Source: Cellulomonas sp. Root930 (GTDB taxonomy: Bacteria; Actinomycetota; Actinomycetes; Actinomycetales; Cellulomonadaceae). Taken from it: a stretch of 64,000 nucleotides of DNA. Positions 9,128 to 18,043 of the stretch are shown in pieces. The DNA is taken from assembly GCA_001429255.1 (NCBI GenBank), contig LMJI01000001.1, positions 847,256 through 911,255 of the forward strand, in the 5' to 3' direction. The translations under genes were made by a program, and so were the position numbers. How positions within the stretch are numbered: the stretch's first letter is position 1; every line of letters begins with the position of its first letter. The notes beneath the pieces were generated by a model, which did not search any database, was not told the DNA's origin, and was given only the letters and a program-made list of their open reading frames with translations.

Positions 9128-9975
9128 TGCTCGTCCGCGACGCGCTCCGGCTGGGGTTCGCCGGCTCGACGGCGGTGGCCCGCGACCTCGTGGCGGCCGA
9201 CGAGGGCCTGCGCCGCCCGGTGTCGACCAGCCGGCGGATCGCGATCGTGCAGGCGCACGGCGGTGCCGGGGCGACGACGGCGACCGCCGGGGTCGCCTCC
9301 GTGCTCGCCGGTCGGCGGCCGACCGGGGTGCTGGCCATCGACGCCGGCCACGGAGGCGCGTCGCTGGCCGCCGCGTGCGGGATCGACCAGCCGCTCGCGT
9401 GGGCCGACGGCCGCGCCCGGACCGCGGGGATCGCCCGGGCGGACCAGGCGCGAGCCGCGCTCCCGCGCACCCGCGACGGGCTGGCCGTGCTGGGCGACGG
9501 ATCCGCGTCGGCGCCGTGGCCTCCGCAGCCGCGGACGTGGCGCGAGGTCGTCGACCCGGTGGGCCGGTTCTTCGACGTCGTCCTCACCGACTGGGGCGTG
9601 CGCGTCGGGGACGAGCTGGCCGTGGTGGCCGGCGACCACCACGTGGTCGTGGTCGTCGCCCGGGCGGACCGGGCCGACGCCGAGCGGGGCGTCGCCCTGG
9701 CGTCGCACCTGGCGACCACGGAGCAGCGCGCGCCCACGGTCGTCCTGCTGCTGGTGGACGTCGGAGGCACGGGCGGTCCCTCCGCGACCCCGGCCCGCGA
9801 GGCGCTCGCCGAGCACGCCGTGACCGTCCGGACCGTTCCGTACGACCCCGCTCTCGGTGCGGGCGCGGCGTCCCCGGGGACCGACGTCCGCACGGCCTTC
9901 TCCACCCTCGGCGCGCACCTGCTGACCCTCGCGTGCGACCCGCACGCCGCCCTGACGGCGGGGGACGCGGCATGA
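9127..9975 (+). CDS. MinD/ParA-like P-loop ATPase of the T7SS locus
   Basis: 282 aa; its ATG shares one base with the eccD stop. A deviant Walker A motif sits at residues ~42-50 (AHGGAGATTATAG) where MinD/ParA proteins have KGGxGKT; here the signature Lys is replaced by Ala, so nucleotide hydrolysis is doubtful. FDVVLTDWGV resembles the switch strand. Comparable proteins (EspI and CpaE-like ATPases) occur in actinobacterial type VII clusters and may regulate or position the apparatus. It is probably cytoplasmic and cotranscribed with eccD and eccC. Confidence 0.72.
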   Translation: MLVRDALRLGFAGSTAVARDLVAADEGLRRPVSTSRRIAIVQAHGGAGATTATAGVASVLAGRRPTGVLAIDAGHGGASLAAACGIDQPLAWADGRARTAGIARADQARAALPRTRDGLAVLGDGSASAPWPPQPRTWREVVDPVGRFFDVVLTDWGVRVGDELAVVAGDHHVVVVVARADRADAERGVALASHLATTEQRAPTVVLLLVDVGGTGGPSATPAREALAEHAVTVRTVPYDPALGAGAASPGTDVRTAFSTLGAHLLTLACDPHAALTAGDAA

Positions 9976-12900
9976 CGCGCACCCTCGTCCACCGCCCGGC
10001 CCGCGTGGTCCGGCCCCTCGCCCCGCCGCCGGACGTCCCGGTCGCCGCACCGCCGCAGATGAACGACGCGGCCGGCGGGTCCGGTCTGCAGTCGATGCTC
10101 CCCGTGGTCGGTGCCGTGGGGTCGATGACGATGATGCTGGTGCTGCGCGGCAACCCCCTGTTCGTGCTGGTCGGGGTGATGGTGCTGGTCGTCGCGCTCG
10201 TCGGTGGCGTCGGCATGGCGCTCAGCCACCGCGGCACGGCGGCGCGCGGTCGGCGGCTGCAGCGCGAGCGGTACCTGGACTACCTCGAGGGCCTGCGCTC
10301 GGACCTGCGAGACGCGGAGAACGACGCCCGCGACGTGGCGCGCACGGTGCACCCGGACCCGGTCGCCCTGGTCGACGTGGTCCGCGACCCCGAGCGCCGG
10401 TGGGAGCGCCGCCGGACCGATCCCGACTTCCTCGACCTGCGCGTGGGAGCCGGCGACCGACCCTGGTTCGAGCTGCGCGTACCCGAGGACCCCAACCCGA
10501 CGCAGCCGTTCGACCCCGCGATGGCGGCCGAGGCGGAGGCGGTCCGGATCCGGCACGGGCGCGTCCCGCAGATGCCGATCACCGTGCCGCTGGACCGGGT
10601 GGGCGAGGTGGCCGTCATCGGCCCCCGGGACGCCTGCCTCGCGGTCGTCCGCGCGCTCACGGTCCAGGCCGTCGCCCTGCACGCCCCCGACGACCTGCAG
10701 GTCGCGGCCACGTTCTCGGCGGACCGGGCCGGCGACTGGTCGTGGCTCGGCGCTGTCCCGCACGTGGTCGACGACGCGCTCTTCGACGGTCCCGTCCCCG
10801 CCCGCCGGGTGGCCCCTGACCTGCCCGGCCTGGTCCGCGTCGTCGGCCCCAGCCTGGTGGACCGTGCGCAGGCCGCCGCCCGGGTGCGTCGCGGCGGAAC
10901 GGGTGTCTCCGCGAGCGCCGGGTACGAGTCGCGCCTGCTGGTGCTCGCCGACGGGCACGGGGCCGTGGCGGGCGTCCTGCCCCCGGTCGACGCGGCCCTC
11001 GGGCTCGCCGACCTGGGCGTCACGGTGGTGCACCTGCTGGCCGACCGGCTGCACGAGCCCTCCGACACCGCGCTGCGCCTCACGGTCGACGAGGACGGCA
11101 CCGTCACCATCGAGGACCTGCGCGACGAGCACCCGGTGCCGGTCGTCGCGACGGTGGACGACGTGTCGGTCTCCCTGGCCACCGGCCTGCTCCGTGCGCT
11201 GGCGCCGCTGCGCCTCACGCTCGACTCCGTCGGCGGCGGCGGTCCGGCGGCCGCGGTCGGCACCGACGAGCTGCTGGGCGTCACGGACGTGACGGCCATC
11301 GACGTCGGCCGCACCTGGGCCGGCCGGTCCACCCGCGACTTCCTGCGCGTGCCCATCGGGGTCGACGACACGGGGTCACCCCTGCTGCTGGACCTCAAGG
11401 AGTCTGCGCAGCTCGGCATGGGACCGCACGGGCTGTGCGTCGGCGCCACCGGCTCCGGCAAGTCGGAGATGCTGCGCACGCTCGTCGCGGCGCTGGCGAT
11501 CACGCACCCGCCCGAGGACCTGTCGATGATCCTCGTCGACTACAAGGGCGGCGCCGCGTTCGCGCCGTTCGCGTCGCTGCCGCACGTCGCCGGGATCATC
11601 GACAACCTGGCCGACGACGCCGGCCTCACCGAGCGGGCGCGCGCGAGCATCGCCGGCGAGGTGGTGCGCCGCCAGCAGGTGCTCCGCGACGCCGGCAGCT
11701 CGCCGTCGATCACCCACTACCGCGAGCTGCGCGCGCAGCAGCCGGACCTGCCGCCGCTGCCGCACCTGCTGCTGGTCATCGACGAGTTCGGCGAGCTGCT
11801 CACCGCCGACCCGGACTTCGTGGACCTGCTGCTCACCATCGGGCGCATCGGCCGCTCGATCGGGATGCACCTGCTCCTGTCCAGCCAGCGCATCGAGTCG
11901 GGCCGGCTGCGCGGCCTGGAGACGTACCTGTCGTACCGGATCGGGCTGCGGACGTTCTCCGAGGCGGAGAGCACCGTCGTGCTGGACACCCCCGACGCGT
12001 TCCACCTGCCGGCCGTCCCGGGGTACGGGTACCTCAAGGTCGACACCACCGTCTACCAGCGGTTCCGCGCGGGCTACGTCTCCGGCCCGGTGCGCTCGGA
12101 GAGCGTGCAGGAGCCGGAGGTCGACGAGGAGCTGCACCGGCCGCTCGTGCTCCCCGTGCACCACGGCGTGCTCGCCGCCAACGGCATCGAGACCGGGGGC
12201 GGCGGCGAGGTCGAGCTGGTCCGGCCGTCGGTCGGTGCGTCGATGGTGGACGTCATCGTCGGGCAGCTGTCCGGTCTGGCGACGCCCACGCGTCCGGTCT
12301 GGTTGCCGCCGCTGCCGTCGCGCCTGCCGCTCGGCCGGGTGCTCGGGACGCAGCACCCGCACCTGTCCGTGCCCATGGGGCTGCGCGACGACCCCGCCAA
12401 GCAGCAGCAGGCGCCGTGGCTGCTGGACCTGACGCGCGCCGGCGGCCACGTGGCCATCATCGGCGCCCCACAGACGGGCCGGACCACCCTGCTGTGGACC
12501 CTGGCCGCGGGGCTCGCCCTCACGCACACGCCGCGGCAGGTGGCGGTCTACGGGATGGACCTCGCCGGCGGTGGCCTCGCGCGGATCGAGGGGTTCCCGC
12601 ACGTCGGCGGCGTCGCGACGCGGGCCAGCCGCGACCGGCTGCGGCGGCTGCTCGAGGAGCTGCACGGCATGCTCGCGCTGCGCGAGCGGGTGTTCGCGGA
12701 CCACGGGATCGACTCGCTGGCCATGCTGCGCGCCGAGCACGCCGCCGGGCGCACGCCGGAGCTGGCCGCGGCGGACGTGGTCCTGCTGGTCGACGGCGTG
12801 GGTGCGCTGCGGTCCGACTTCGAGGAGCTCGACGAGCCGTTCTCCGACCTGCTGGCGCGCGGCAGCGGGTTCGGGGTGCACGTCGTCGCGACGATGACCC

Positions 12901-13901
12901 GCTGGAACGAGCTGCGGATGCAGGCCCAGCCGCTGGTCGGCACCCGGATCGAGCTGCGCCTGAACGACCCGGCCGACTCCACCGTGGCGCGCAAGCTGGC
13001 CGCGACCCTGCGCGCGGACCAGCCGGGCCGCGTGCTCACCGACGAGTCGCTGTTCGCGCAGGTGGCGCTGCCGTTGCTCGACGACGGGGACTCCGACGAG
13101 GTGGGGTCGTCGCTCCAGGCCCTGGCGCGCAGCACCGCGCAGGAGTGGGCCGGCCCCGCCGCCCCGCCGATCCGCCAGCTCCCCGAGGACCTCGACCCGG
13201 CCGAGCTGCCCGACGCCCTGGACGAGCCCGACCTGGTGCCGGTGGGTCTGCGCCAGGACACGATGGGCCCGTTCCTGCTCGACCTGGCCGGCCGCGACCA
13301 GCACCTGCTCGTGCTCGGCGACCCGCGCTGCGGGAAGACCACGCTGCTGCGCACGATCGTCGCGGGGCTGGTCGAGCGCGCGACGCCCGACGAGCTGGTG
13401 GTGGCCCTGTTCGACCCGCGCGGCGGTCTGGCCGACCTGTGCCCGGAGGAGTACCTCGGCGGCCGCGCGACCAGCGGCCCGCTCGCCCTCCAGCTGTCCA
13501 CCGCGGTCGCCGCCGAGCTGGCCAAGCGGACCGACGGCAGCGCCCCCGGCCCGCGGATCGTCGTCGTGGTCGACGACTACGACATCCTCGCGTCGGGCGG
13601 GACCGACCCCCTGCGCCCGCTCCTCGCGCACCTGCCCGCCGCCCGTGACCTGCGCCTGCACGTCCTGCTCACCCGGCCGGTGGCGGGTGCCTCCCGCGCC
13701 CTCTACGACCCGGTGCTCCAGGCCATCCGCGACACCGGCGGCAGCGGGCTGCTCATGGCGGGCGAGCGCTCGGAGGGCCAGGTCTTTCCCGGCACCTACG
13801 CCGAGCAGCTGCCGGCCGGCCGCGGGCGGCTGCTGCGCCGCGGCGAACGGCCCACGCTCATCCAGGTCGCGCACACCCCGGAGGTGCTCAGTGCCCCGTG
13901 A
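9972..13901 (+). CDS. eccC: Type VII secretion ATPase EccC (fused EccCa-EccCb)
   Basis: 1309 aa from ATG 9972 (ATGA overlap with the upstream stop). Two membrane helices at ~40-83 are followed by three FtsK/SpoIIIE ATPase modules. Module 1 has Walker A GATGSGKSE near 491 and Walker B LLLVIDEFGE. Module 2 has GAPQTGRTT near 832 with VVLLVDGVG; the Walker A Lys is Arg. Module 3 has GDPRCGKTT near 1117 with VVVVDDYD. EccC is the motor that recognises WXG100-type substrates and drives export. Degenerate nucleotide sites in the later modules are common in the family. A single fused polypeptide differs from the split EccCa/EccCb of mycobacterial ESX-1. Codon use is as in its neighbours. Confidence 0.93.
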   Translation: MTRTLVHRPARVVRPLAPPPDVPVAAPPQMNDAAGGSGLQSMLPVVGAVGSMTMMLVLRGNPLFVLVGVMVLVVALVGGVGMALSHRGTAARGRRLQRERYLDYLEGLRSDLRDAENDARDVARTVHPDPVALVDVVRDPERRWERRRTDPDFLDLRVGAGDRPWFELRVPEDPNPTQPFDPAMAAEAEAVRIRHGRVPQMPITVPLDRVGEVAVIGPRDACLAVVRALTVQAVALHAPDDLQVAATFSADRAGDWSWLGAVPHVVDDALFDGPVPARRVAPDLPGLVRVVGPSLVDRAQAAARVRRGGTGVSASAGYESRLLVLADGHGAVAGVLPPVDAALGLADLGVTVVHLLADRLHEPSDTALRLTVDEDGTVTIEDLRDEHPVPVVATVDDVSVSLATGLLRALAPLRLTLDSVGGGGPAAAVGTDELLGVTDVTAIDVGRTWAGRSTRDFLRVPIGVDDTGSPLLLDLKESAQLGMGPHGLCVGATGSGKSEMLRTLVAALAITHPPEDLSMILVDYKGGAAFAPFASLPHVAGIIDNLADDAGLTERARASIAGEVVRRQQVLRDAGSSPSITHYRELRAQQPDLPPLPHLLLVIDEFGELLTADPDFVDLLLTIGRIGRSIGMHLLLSSQRIESGRLRGLETYLSYRIGLRTFSEAESTVVLDTPDAFHLPAVPGYGYLKVDTTVYQRFRAGYVSGPVRSESVQEPEVDEELHRPLVLPVHHGVLAANGIETGGGGEVELVRPSVGASMVDVIVGQLSGLATPTRPVWLPPLPSRLPLGRVLGTQHPHLSVPMGLRDDPAKQQQAPWLLDLTRAGGHVAIIGAPQTGRTTLLWTLAAGLALTHTPRQVAVYGMDLAGGGLARIEGFPHVGGVATRASRDRLRRLLEELHGMLALRERVFADHGIDSLAMLRAEHAAGRTPELAAADVVLLVDGVGALRSDFEELDEPFSDLLARGSGFGVHVVATMTRWNELRMQAQPLVGTRIELRLNDPADSTVARKLAATLRADQPGRVLTDESLFAQVALPLLDDGDSDEVGSSLQALARSTAQEWAGPAAPPIRQLPEDLDPAELPDALDEPDLVPVGLRQDTMGPFLLDLAGRDQHLLVLGDPRCGKTTLLRTIVAGLVERATPDELVVALFDPRGGLADLCPEEYLGGRATSGPLALQLSTAVAAELAKRTDGSAPGPRIVVVVDDYDILASGGTDPLRPLLAHLPAARDLRLHVLLTRPVAGASRALYDPVLQAIRDTGGSGLLMAGERSEGQVFPGTYAEQLPAGRGRLLRRGERPTLIQVAHTPEVLSAP

Positions 13902-14271
13902 GATCGTCGTCCTCAGCCCCACCCCGCCGGACGCGCGCGCCCTGGTCGAGGCGGGAGCGTCGGTGGACCCGGAGCTCGGCCTGCGCACGCTGCACGGCGG
14001 CGCGGTGCACCAGGTGGTCCGCGCCGACGGCGGCGAGGGGCGCGCGGTGCTGAGCATCCACCAGCCGCTGACGGTCCAGAACGCCGCCGAGATCCGTCGG
14101 CTCCTGCCGTCCGTGCGACAGCTGCCCTCATGGGCCACCGACGGCAGCCCGCTGTGGTGGGTCGAGGCGCTGGTCCCGTGGAACGCCGCGGACGCCCGCA
14201 CCGGCCTGGCGGTCGTGCAGGAGATGACCGCGCGCCTGGGCGGGCTGTGCGTGGTCCAGGACGGCGAATGA
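13891..14271 (+). CDS. Small T7SS-operon protein, unknown function
   Basis: 126 aa from GTG 13891, overlapping the end of eccC by 11 bases and the next gene by four. It looks like a compact alpha/beta protein with VLSPTPPDARALVEAG, RAVLSIHQPLTVQNAAEIRRLLP and PLWWVEALVPWNA. No membrane segment, signal peptide or known motif is visible. Position and coupling make it a T7SS accessory candidate, for example a chaperone. It does not look like EccE, which is larger and membrane-anchored. Confidence 0.65.
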   Translation: MPREIVVLSPTPPDARALVEAGASVDPELGLRTLHGGAVHQVVRADGGEGRAVLSIHQPLTVQNAAEIRRLLPSVRQLPSWATDGSPLWWVEALVPWNAADARTGLAVVQEMTARLGGLCVVQDGE

Positions 14272-14864
14272 GCCTCGACCTGCTCGCCCCCGAGGCGCAC
14301 CGCTGGCTGACCGGCCCGGTGCCGGACGGCATGCGCGTGGTCGTGGCCGGCGTCGCGGGCGGGGTCGGCACGACGACGGTCGCGGCGCTGCTCTGGCGGA
14401 TGCTGGACGGTCGGTGCGCGCTCCTCGACCACTCCGGGGGGACGCTGCACGCCCGCACCGGCTCGACCGCGACGCGCGGTCCGGTCGTGGTGCACGACCT
14501 CGGCCCGCACGCCCTGGCCGGCGAGAGCACCGCGCTCGAGGACCCGGCTGCGGTCGTCGTGCTGGTGTGCGCGAGCCACCCGGCCGGCCTGGCGGCGGCG
14601 GCGCGTGCGTTCGAGCAGCTCGAGCCGCGCTCTCCCGGCCTGCGCGGGCGGGCGCTCGTCGTCCCCGTCGCGGTCTCCGGGCCGGGGCTCGGTGCTCGCG
14701 AGCTCACCGGGCCGGTGCCCGTCCTGGGCCTCCCCCGCAGCCGCGCCCTGGCGGCCGGCGGTGTCCTGCCGCCGCTCGACCGCGACCTGCGGGCGACGCG
14801 GGCGGCGGGTGTCATCGGCGCCGAGGTGGTCCGCCGCGCGCGGTGGGTGGCGACGGTCGGATGA
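14268..14864 (+). CDS. Second ParA-like P-loop protein of the T7SS operon
   Basis: 198 aa from ATG 14268 with ATGA overlaps at both ends. VVVAGVAGGVGTTTVAALL near residue 25 is a deviant P-loop of the MinD/ParA class again lacking the signature Lys. Beyond it only short hydrophobic strands resemble the fold (ALLDHSGG, PVVVHDLG, VVVLVCASHPAG, LVVPVAVSG). It is shorter than a full MinD (about 260 aa). It may act with the ATPase at 9127-9975. The role is inferred from context. Confidence 0.65.
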   Translation: MSLDLLAPEAHRWLTGPVPDGMRVVVAGVAGGVGTTTVAALLWRMLDGRCALLDHSGGTLHARTGSTATRGPVVVHDLGPHALAGESTALEDPAAVVVLVCASHPAGLAAAARAFEQLEPRSPGLRGRALVVPVAVSGPGLGARELTGPVPVLGLPRSRALAAGGVLPPLDRDLRATRAAGVIGAEVVRRARWVATVG

Positions 14865-15607
14865 CCCCGTCCGGCGTGCCGACGACGCCGGACGACGTCG
14901 TGCGCGCCGCGTCGGCAGCCCCTGACCTGGCGGCGCTCGACGCGGTGGTCCCCACGTGCCGGGCGTGCCCGCGGCTGGTCGCCTGGCGCGAGCTCGTCGG
15001 CGTCGAGAAGCGGGCAGCCTTCCGCGACGAGACGTACTGGGCGCGACCGGTGCCCGGCTTCGGCGACCCGGCCGCGGCGGTGCTCGTCGTCGGCCTGGCC
15101 CCCGCCGCGCACGGTGCCAACCGCACCGGCCGGATGTTCACCGGCGACCGCTCGGGCGACTTCCTGTTCGCCGCGATGCACCGCACCGGCTTCGCCAACC
15201 AGGCGACCTCGACCGCGCGCGACGACGGCCTGACCCTGACCGACGTCCGCGTGACCGCCCCGGTGCGGTGCGCCCCGCCCGCCAACGACCCGACCCCGCA
15301 GGAGCGCCGGACGTGCGGGCCGTACCTCGCGCGCGAGCTGGAGCTGGTGCGGCCGCGGGTGGTCGTCGTGCTCGGCGCGTTCGGGTGGCAGGCGCTGCTC
15401 ACCACGCTCGCCGAGCAGGGCTGGGTGGTCCCCCGTCCGCGGCCCCGGTTCGGGCACGGCGTCGAGCTGGCCCTCGCCGGACCGGGTGGCGCCGCGGTGG
15501 TGCTCCTCGGCTGCTTCCACGTCAGCCAGCAGAACACCTTCACCGGCCGGCTGACCCCGGAGATGCTCGACGCCGTGCTGCTGCGCGCCCGGACCCTCGC
15601 CGGGTGA
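14861..15607 (+). CDS. Uracil-DNA glycosylase, family 5 (UDGb) type
   Basis: 248 aa from ATG 14861 (ATGA overlap). The motif GLAPAAHGANRTGRMFTGDRSG is spread over residues ~85-107, and GCFHVSQQNTFTGRLT near 218-233 gives the HxSxxN catalytic loop. CRACPRL with the later RCAPPAN and RRTCGPY supplies the four Cys expected for the iron-sulfur cluster of family 4/5 enzymes. Such enzymes remove uracil and some deaminated purines from DNA. It is unrelated to secretion by known function, yet translationally coupled to the T7SS genes, probably as a passenger at the operon end. Confidence 0.88.
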   Translation: MTPSGVPTTPDDVVRAASAAPDLAALDAVVPTCRACPRLVAWRELVGVEKRAAFRDETYWARPVPGFGDPAAAVLVVGLAPAAHGANRTGRMFTGDRSGDFLFAAMHRTGFANQATSTARDDGLTLTDVRVTAPVRCAPPANDPTPQERRTCGPYLARELELVRPRVVVVLGAFGWQALLTTLAEQGWVVPRPRPRFGHGVELALAGPGGAAVVLLGCFHVSQQNTFTGRLTPEMLDAVLLRARTLAG

Positions 15608-15680
15608 CATCGAGACAATCTCCTGGTGTCCGATATGTCCGTCTCGCTAGGCTCCGGACAACTCAGGGGGAGGCTCGACG

Positions 15681-16592
15681 ATGAGCACGACGACGTACTC
15701 GGACGACGCAGCGGCAGCAGGGCCCACCGGCCACCCGGAGGTGATCGACCAGGCCGGGCTCGACCGGATCCAGCAGGAACGGGTCTTCGACGCCGTGACG
15801 CTCCAGCCCGACGAGGCGAGCCTGCAGACCCTGCGGGACTTCACGGTGCGGTACACCGACCGCTTCCTGGACCGACCGATCTACACGCTCGCCTGGCCGT
15901 CCCGGCTCTACATCCCGGGCTCCGCCGACGGGCACACCTACTGGGTGACGCAGCCGCCCGCCGGCAACCGCTACGCGTTCGCGTGGACCGGCGCCACGGG
16001 TCCCTCCCCCGGTTCGTTCGCGGACAAGGCGACCGGGAACCTCGCCGCGGTCATCAGCCCGACGTCGACCAAGGGCACCTTCCAGGCGTGGGCGGGCATC
16101 GGCATCGACTACCGGCCCACCGCGCGGCTGTCCGAGGTGCGGTTCGGCGGATCGATCACGGCGCTGGGGATCGACACCGTGACCGTGCTGTCGCGTGACA
16201 GGACCGCCGGGTACGCGCATGTCGCGGCGTTCGCGGACGTCTTCCTGCAGGGGTGGGAGATCAACCCGGTCACCGGGGCGTGGGACAAGCTGAACCCGTT
16301 CCTGCGGCACAACGTCTACAGCGACCCGTTCCACGGCGAGGGCAGCATGGCGGCCCTGTCCCACCCTGTGACCCTCTCGGACTCGACGTTCGGCACGCGG
16401 TTCCTCGTCGAGGGCGGCAAGCGGTACGCGTTGGCGGTGACGGTCGAGGTGGCGCTCGTCGTCGACGTCCGCGAGCGCGACGACCGCACCCCGTACCAGC
16501 TCCGACCGGGCGACCAGTTCGGCCTCGAGGCCCGGCTCGGTGGCGCGATCAGCCAGATGACGGTCGACACGACGGTCGTCTACCAGGCCTGA
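15681..16592 (+). CDS. Hypothetical beta-rich protein
   Basis: 303 aa from ATG 15681, eight bases after a strong GGGGGAGG site; a TAGGCT -10-like hexamer lies at 15649-15654. I do not recognise the family. The first ~65 residues are helical and polar. The rest is strand-rich with many Tyr/Trp/Gly, for example RLYIPGSADGHTYWVTQPPAG, AGIGIDYRPTARLSEVRFGG and RYALAVTVEVALVVDV. No signal peptide or membrane segment is seen, although the composition would suit an extracellular or particle-associated protein. It appears monocistronic, in the same direction as its neighbours. Confidence 0.7.
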   Translation: MSTTTYSDDAAAAGPTGHPEVIDQAGLDRIQQERVFDAVTLQPDEASLQTLRDFTVRYTDRFLDRPIYTLAWPSRLYIPGSADGHTYWVTQPPAGNRYAFAWTGATGPSPGSFADKATGNLAAVISPTSTKGTFQAWAGIGIDYRPTARLSEVRFGGSITALGIDTVTVLSRDRTAGYAHVAAFADVFLQGWEINPVTGAWDKLNPFLRHNVYSDPFHGEGSMAALSHPVTLSDSTFGTRFLVEGGKRYALAVTVEVALVVDVRERDDRTPYQLRPGDQFGLEARLGGAISQMTVDTTVVYQA

Positions 16593-16627
16593 GCGGCTGT
16601 CGGTCGCCGGGACTAGCGTCGGCGGAC

Positions 16628-17047
16628 ATGGAGATCTCGTTCGTCGCGGGCTTCGGCCCGATCACGCGGGACGCGGACGCCGCCCGCTCGTTCTGGGGCG
16701 ACGGCCTCGGCATCGCCCTCGAGGAGCCCGCGCCCGGGTACCTCACCAGCGACGACCTCGAGGGCGTCAAGGCGTTCGCCCTCTGGCCGCTCGCGCAGGC
16801 GGCGCAGTCGACGTTCGGCGCGCCGGACTGGCCCGGGGACGTGCCGACGCCCCAGGCGTGGATCGAGTTTGACGTCGCCTCCGTGGGCGCCGTCTCCGAG
16901 GCAGTCGCGGAGCTGGCGGCGAAGGGTCACCGGCTGCTCAAGGGTGCCACCGAGGAGCCCTGGGGTCAGACGACCGCGCGCCTGCTCAGTCCCGAGGGCC
17001 TGCTGGTCGGGGTGACGTTCACGCCCTGGATGCACCCCGGCGCCTGA
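16628..17047 (+). CDS. VOC (glyoxalase/bleomycin-resistance fold) protein
   Basis: 139 aa from ATG 16628. It follows the VOC pattern: VAGFGPITRDADAARSFWGDGLGI at the start, a central IEFDVASVGAVSEAVAELAAKGH and a final LLSPEGLLVGVTFTPW. These are the paired beta-alpha-beta-beta-beta units that form a metal-binding cup. The substrate cannot be told. No ribosome binding site is apparent; TAGCGT at 16614-16619 lies eight bases before ATG, suggesting a leaderless transcript. Confidence 0.8.
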   Translation: MEISFVAGFGPITRDADAARSFWGDGLGIALEEPAPGYLTSDDLEGVKAFALWPLAQAAQSTFGAPDWPGDVPTPQAWIEFDVASVGAVSEAVAELAAKGHRLLKGATEEPWGQTTARLLSPEGLLVGVTFTPWMHPGA

Positions 17048-17079
17048 CACTTCTTTGTTCATTCGCCGAAGAAAGTCGG

Positions 17080-17091
17080 TAGGCTGCCTCC
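17080..17091 (+). promoter_or_regulatory. Probable leaderless promoter (-10 TAGGCT) of the glycosidase gene
   Basis: TAGGCT at 17080-17085 lies six bases before the GTG start at 17092, with a weak TTGTTC (17055-17060) about 19 bases further upstream and no Shine-Dalgarno sequence between. The geometry fits an actinobacterial promoter making an mRNA that begins at or next to the start codon. The AT-rich flank at 17049-17076 contains an imperfect inverted repeat (ACTTCTTTG / CGAAGAAAGT) that could bind a regulator. Confidence 0.45.
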
Positions 17092-18042
17092 GTGATCAAC
17101 GGAGATGACCTCGGGTACGTGGCGGGCATGACGTGGGGCTGGACCGGTGCGCGGGGCACGTGGGGCGGGCCGGAGGCCGAGCGGTCGATGGACCTCATGG
17201 TCGGCCGGCTCGGGGTGACCTGGACGGCGATCACGTTCGGCGCCCTGCAGGACACCGCGCAGTCGACGCAGATCCACTTCCGCGACCAGCCGACGGTGAC
17301 GGACGACGAGGTCCGGTGGGCCGTCCGGGCGGCCAAGGCGCGCGGGCTGAAGGTCTGCCTGAAGCCGGTCGTGAACGTCCGGAACGGGACGTGGCGCGCC
17401 CACATCAACTTCTTCGACATCGACGTCCCCCCGGAGCCGAAATGGTCCGAGTGGTTCGCCGGCTACACCGAGTTCATCGTCCACCACGCGCGGATCGCCG
17501 CCGAGGAGGGCGCCGAGATGCTCTGCATCGGCTGCGAGATGGTGCAGACCGACCGCCGCGAGGCCGAGTGGCGTGCGCTGATCGACGAGGTCCGCGCGGT
17601 CTACCCCGGCCTGGTCACCTACAACTGCGACAAGTACCAGGAGGACCACGTCGGCTGGTGGGACGCGGTCGACGTCATCTCGTCCTCCGGCTACTACCCG
17701 GTGGACGACTGGGAGAACCAGCTGGACCGCATCGAGCCGGTGGTCGCCGCGCACGGCAAGCCGTTCTTCTTCATGGAGGCCGGGTGCCCCAGCCGCGTCG
17801 GCTCCCCCGCGCTGCCCAACGACTGGGCCCTGCCGGGGGCGCCCTCGGAGCAGGCGCAGGTCGACTGGTACGAGGCGGCGTTCGGGGCGTGCTCGCGCCG
17901 CGACTGGGTCCGCGGCTTCATGCTCTGGGACTGGCCGGCCCGGCTGTACGACGAGGCGGACGCGGCGGCGAACGACGACTACTGCATGTTCGGCAAGGCC
18001 GCCGAGAGCGTCGTCCGCGCCGCGTACACGCGGTCCAGGTAG
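17092..18042 (+). CDS. GH113-like glycoside hydrolase (putative beta-mannanase)
   Basis: 316 aa from GTG 17092. The sequence fits a (beta/alpha)8 glycosidase of clan A. GLKVCLKPVVNV precedes a candidate acid/base Glu in MLCIGCEMVQ (~148), and the candidate nucleophile Glu lies in PFFFMEAGCPS (~227). The start region GYVAGMTWGWTGARGTW resembles GH113 proteins, whose characterised members are beta-mannanases. There is no signal peptide, so it probably acts on imported oligosaccharides. Its stop is separated by one base from the stop of the opposite-strand RDD gene. Confidence 0.75.
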   Translation: MINGDDLGYVAGMTWGWTGARGTWGGPEAERSMDLMVGRLGVTWTAITFGALQDTAQSTQIHFRDQPTVTDDEVRWAVRAAKARGLKVCLKPVVNVRNGTWRAHINFFDIDVPPEPKWSEWFAGYTEFIVHHARIAAEEGAEMLCIGCEMVQTDRREAEWRALIDEVRAVYPGLVTYNCDKYQEDHVGWWDAVDVISSSGYYPVDDWENQLDRIEPVVAAHGKPFFFMEAGCPSRVGSPALPNDWALPGAPSEQAQVDWYEAAFGACSRRDWVRGFMLWDWPARLYDEADAAANDDYCMFGKAAESVVRAAYTRSR

Positions 18043-18043
18043 A

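Noticed and set aside
8973..11132. 719-aa antisense open frame
   Set aside because: It mirrors the reading frames of the MinD-like and eccC genes on the other strand and has no recognisable motif or start signal.
11376..14579. 1067-aa open frame antisense to eccC
   Set aside because: It lies opposite eccC and T7SS genes, has His/Arg/Val/Gln-rich composition typical of the GC-rich antisense shadow, and shows no domain.
17049..17076. Inverted repeat as a firm operator for the GH113-like gene
   Set aside because: The arms match imperfectly and only once, so it is mentioned only as a weak possibility in the promoter entry.
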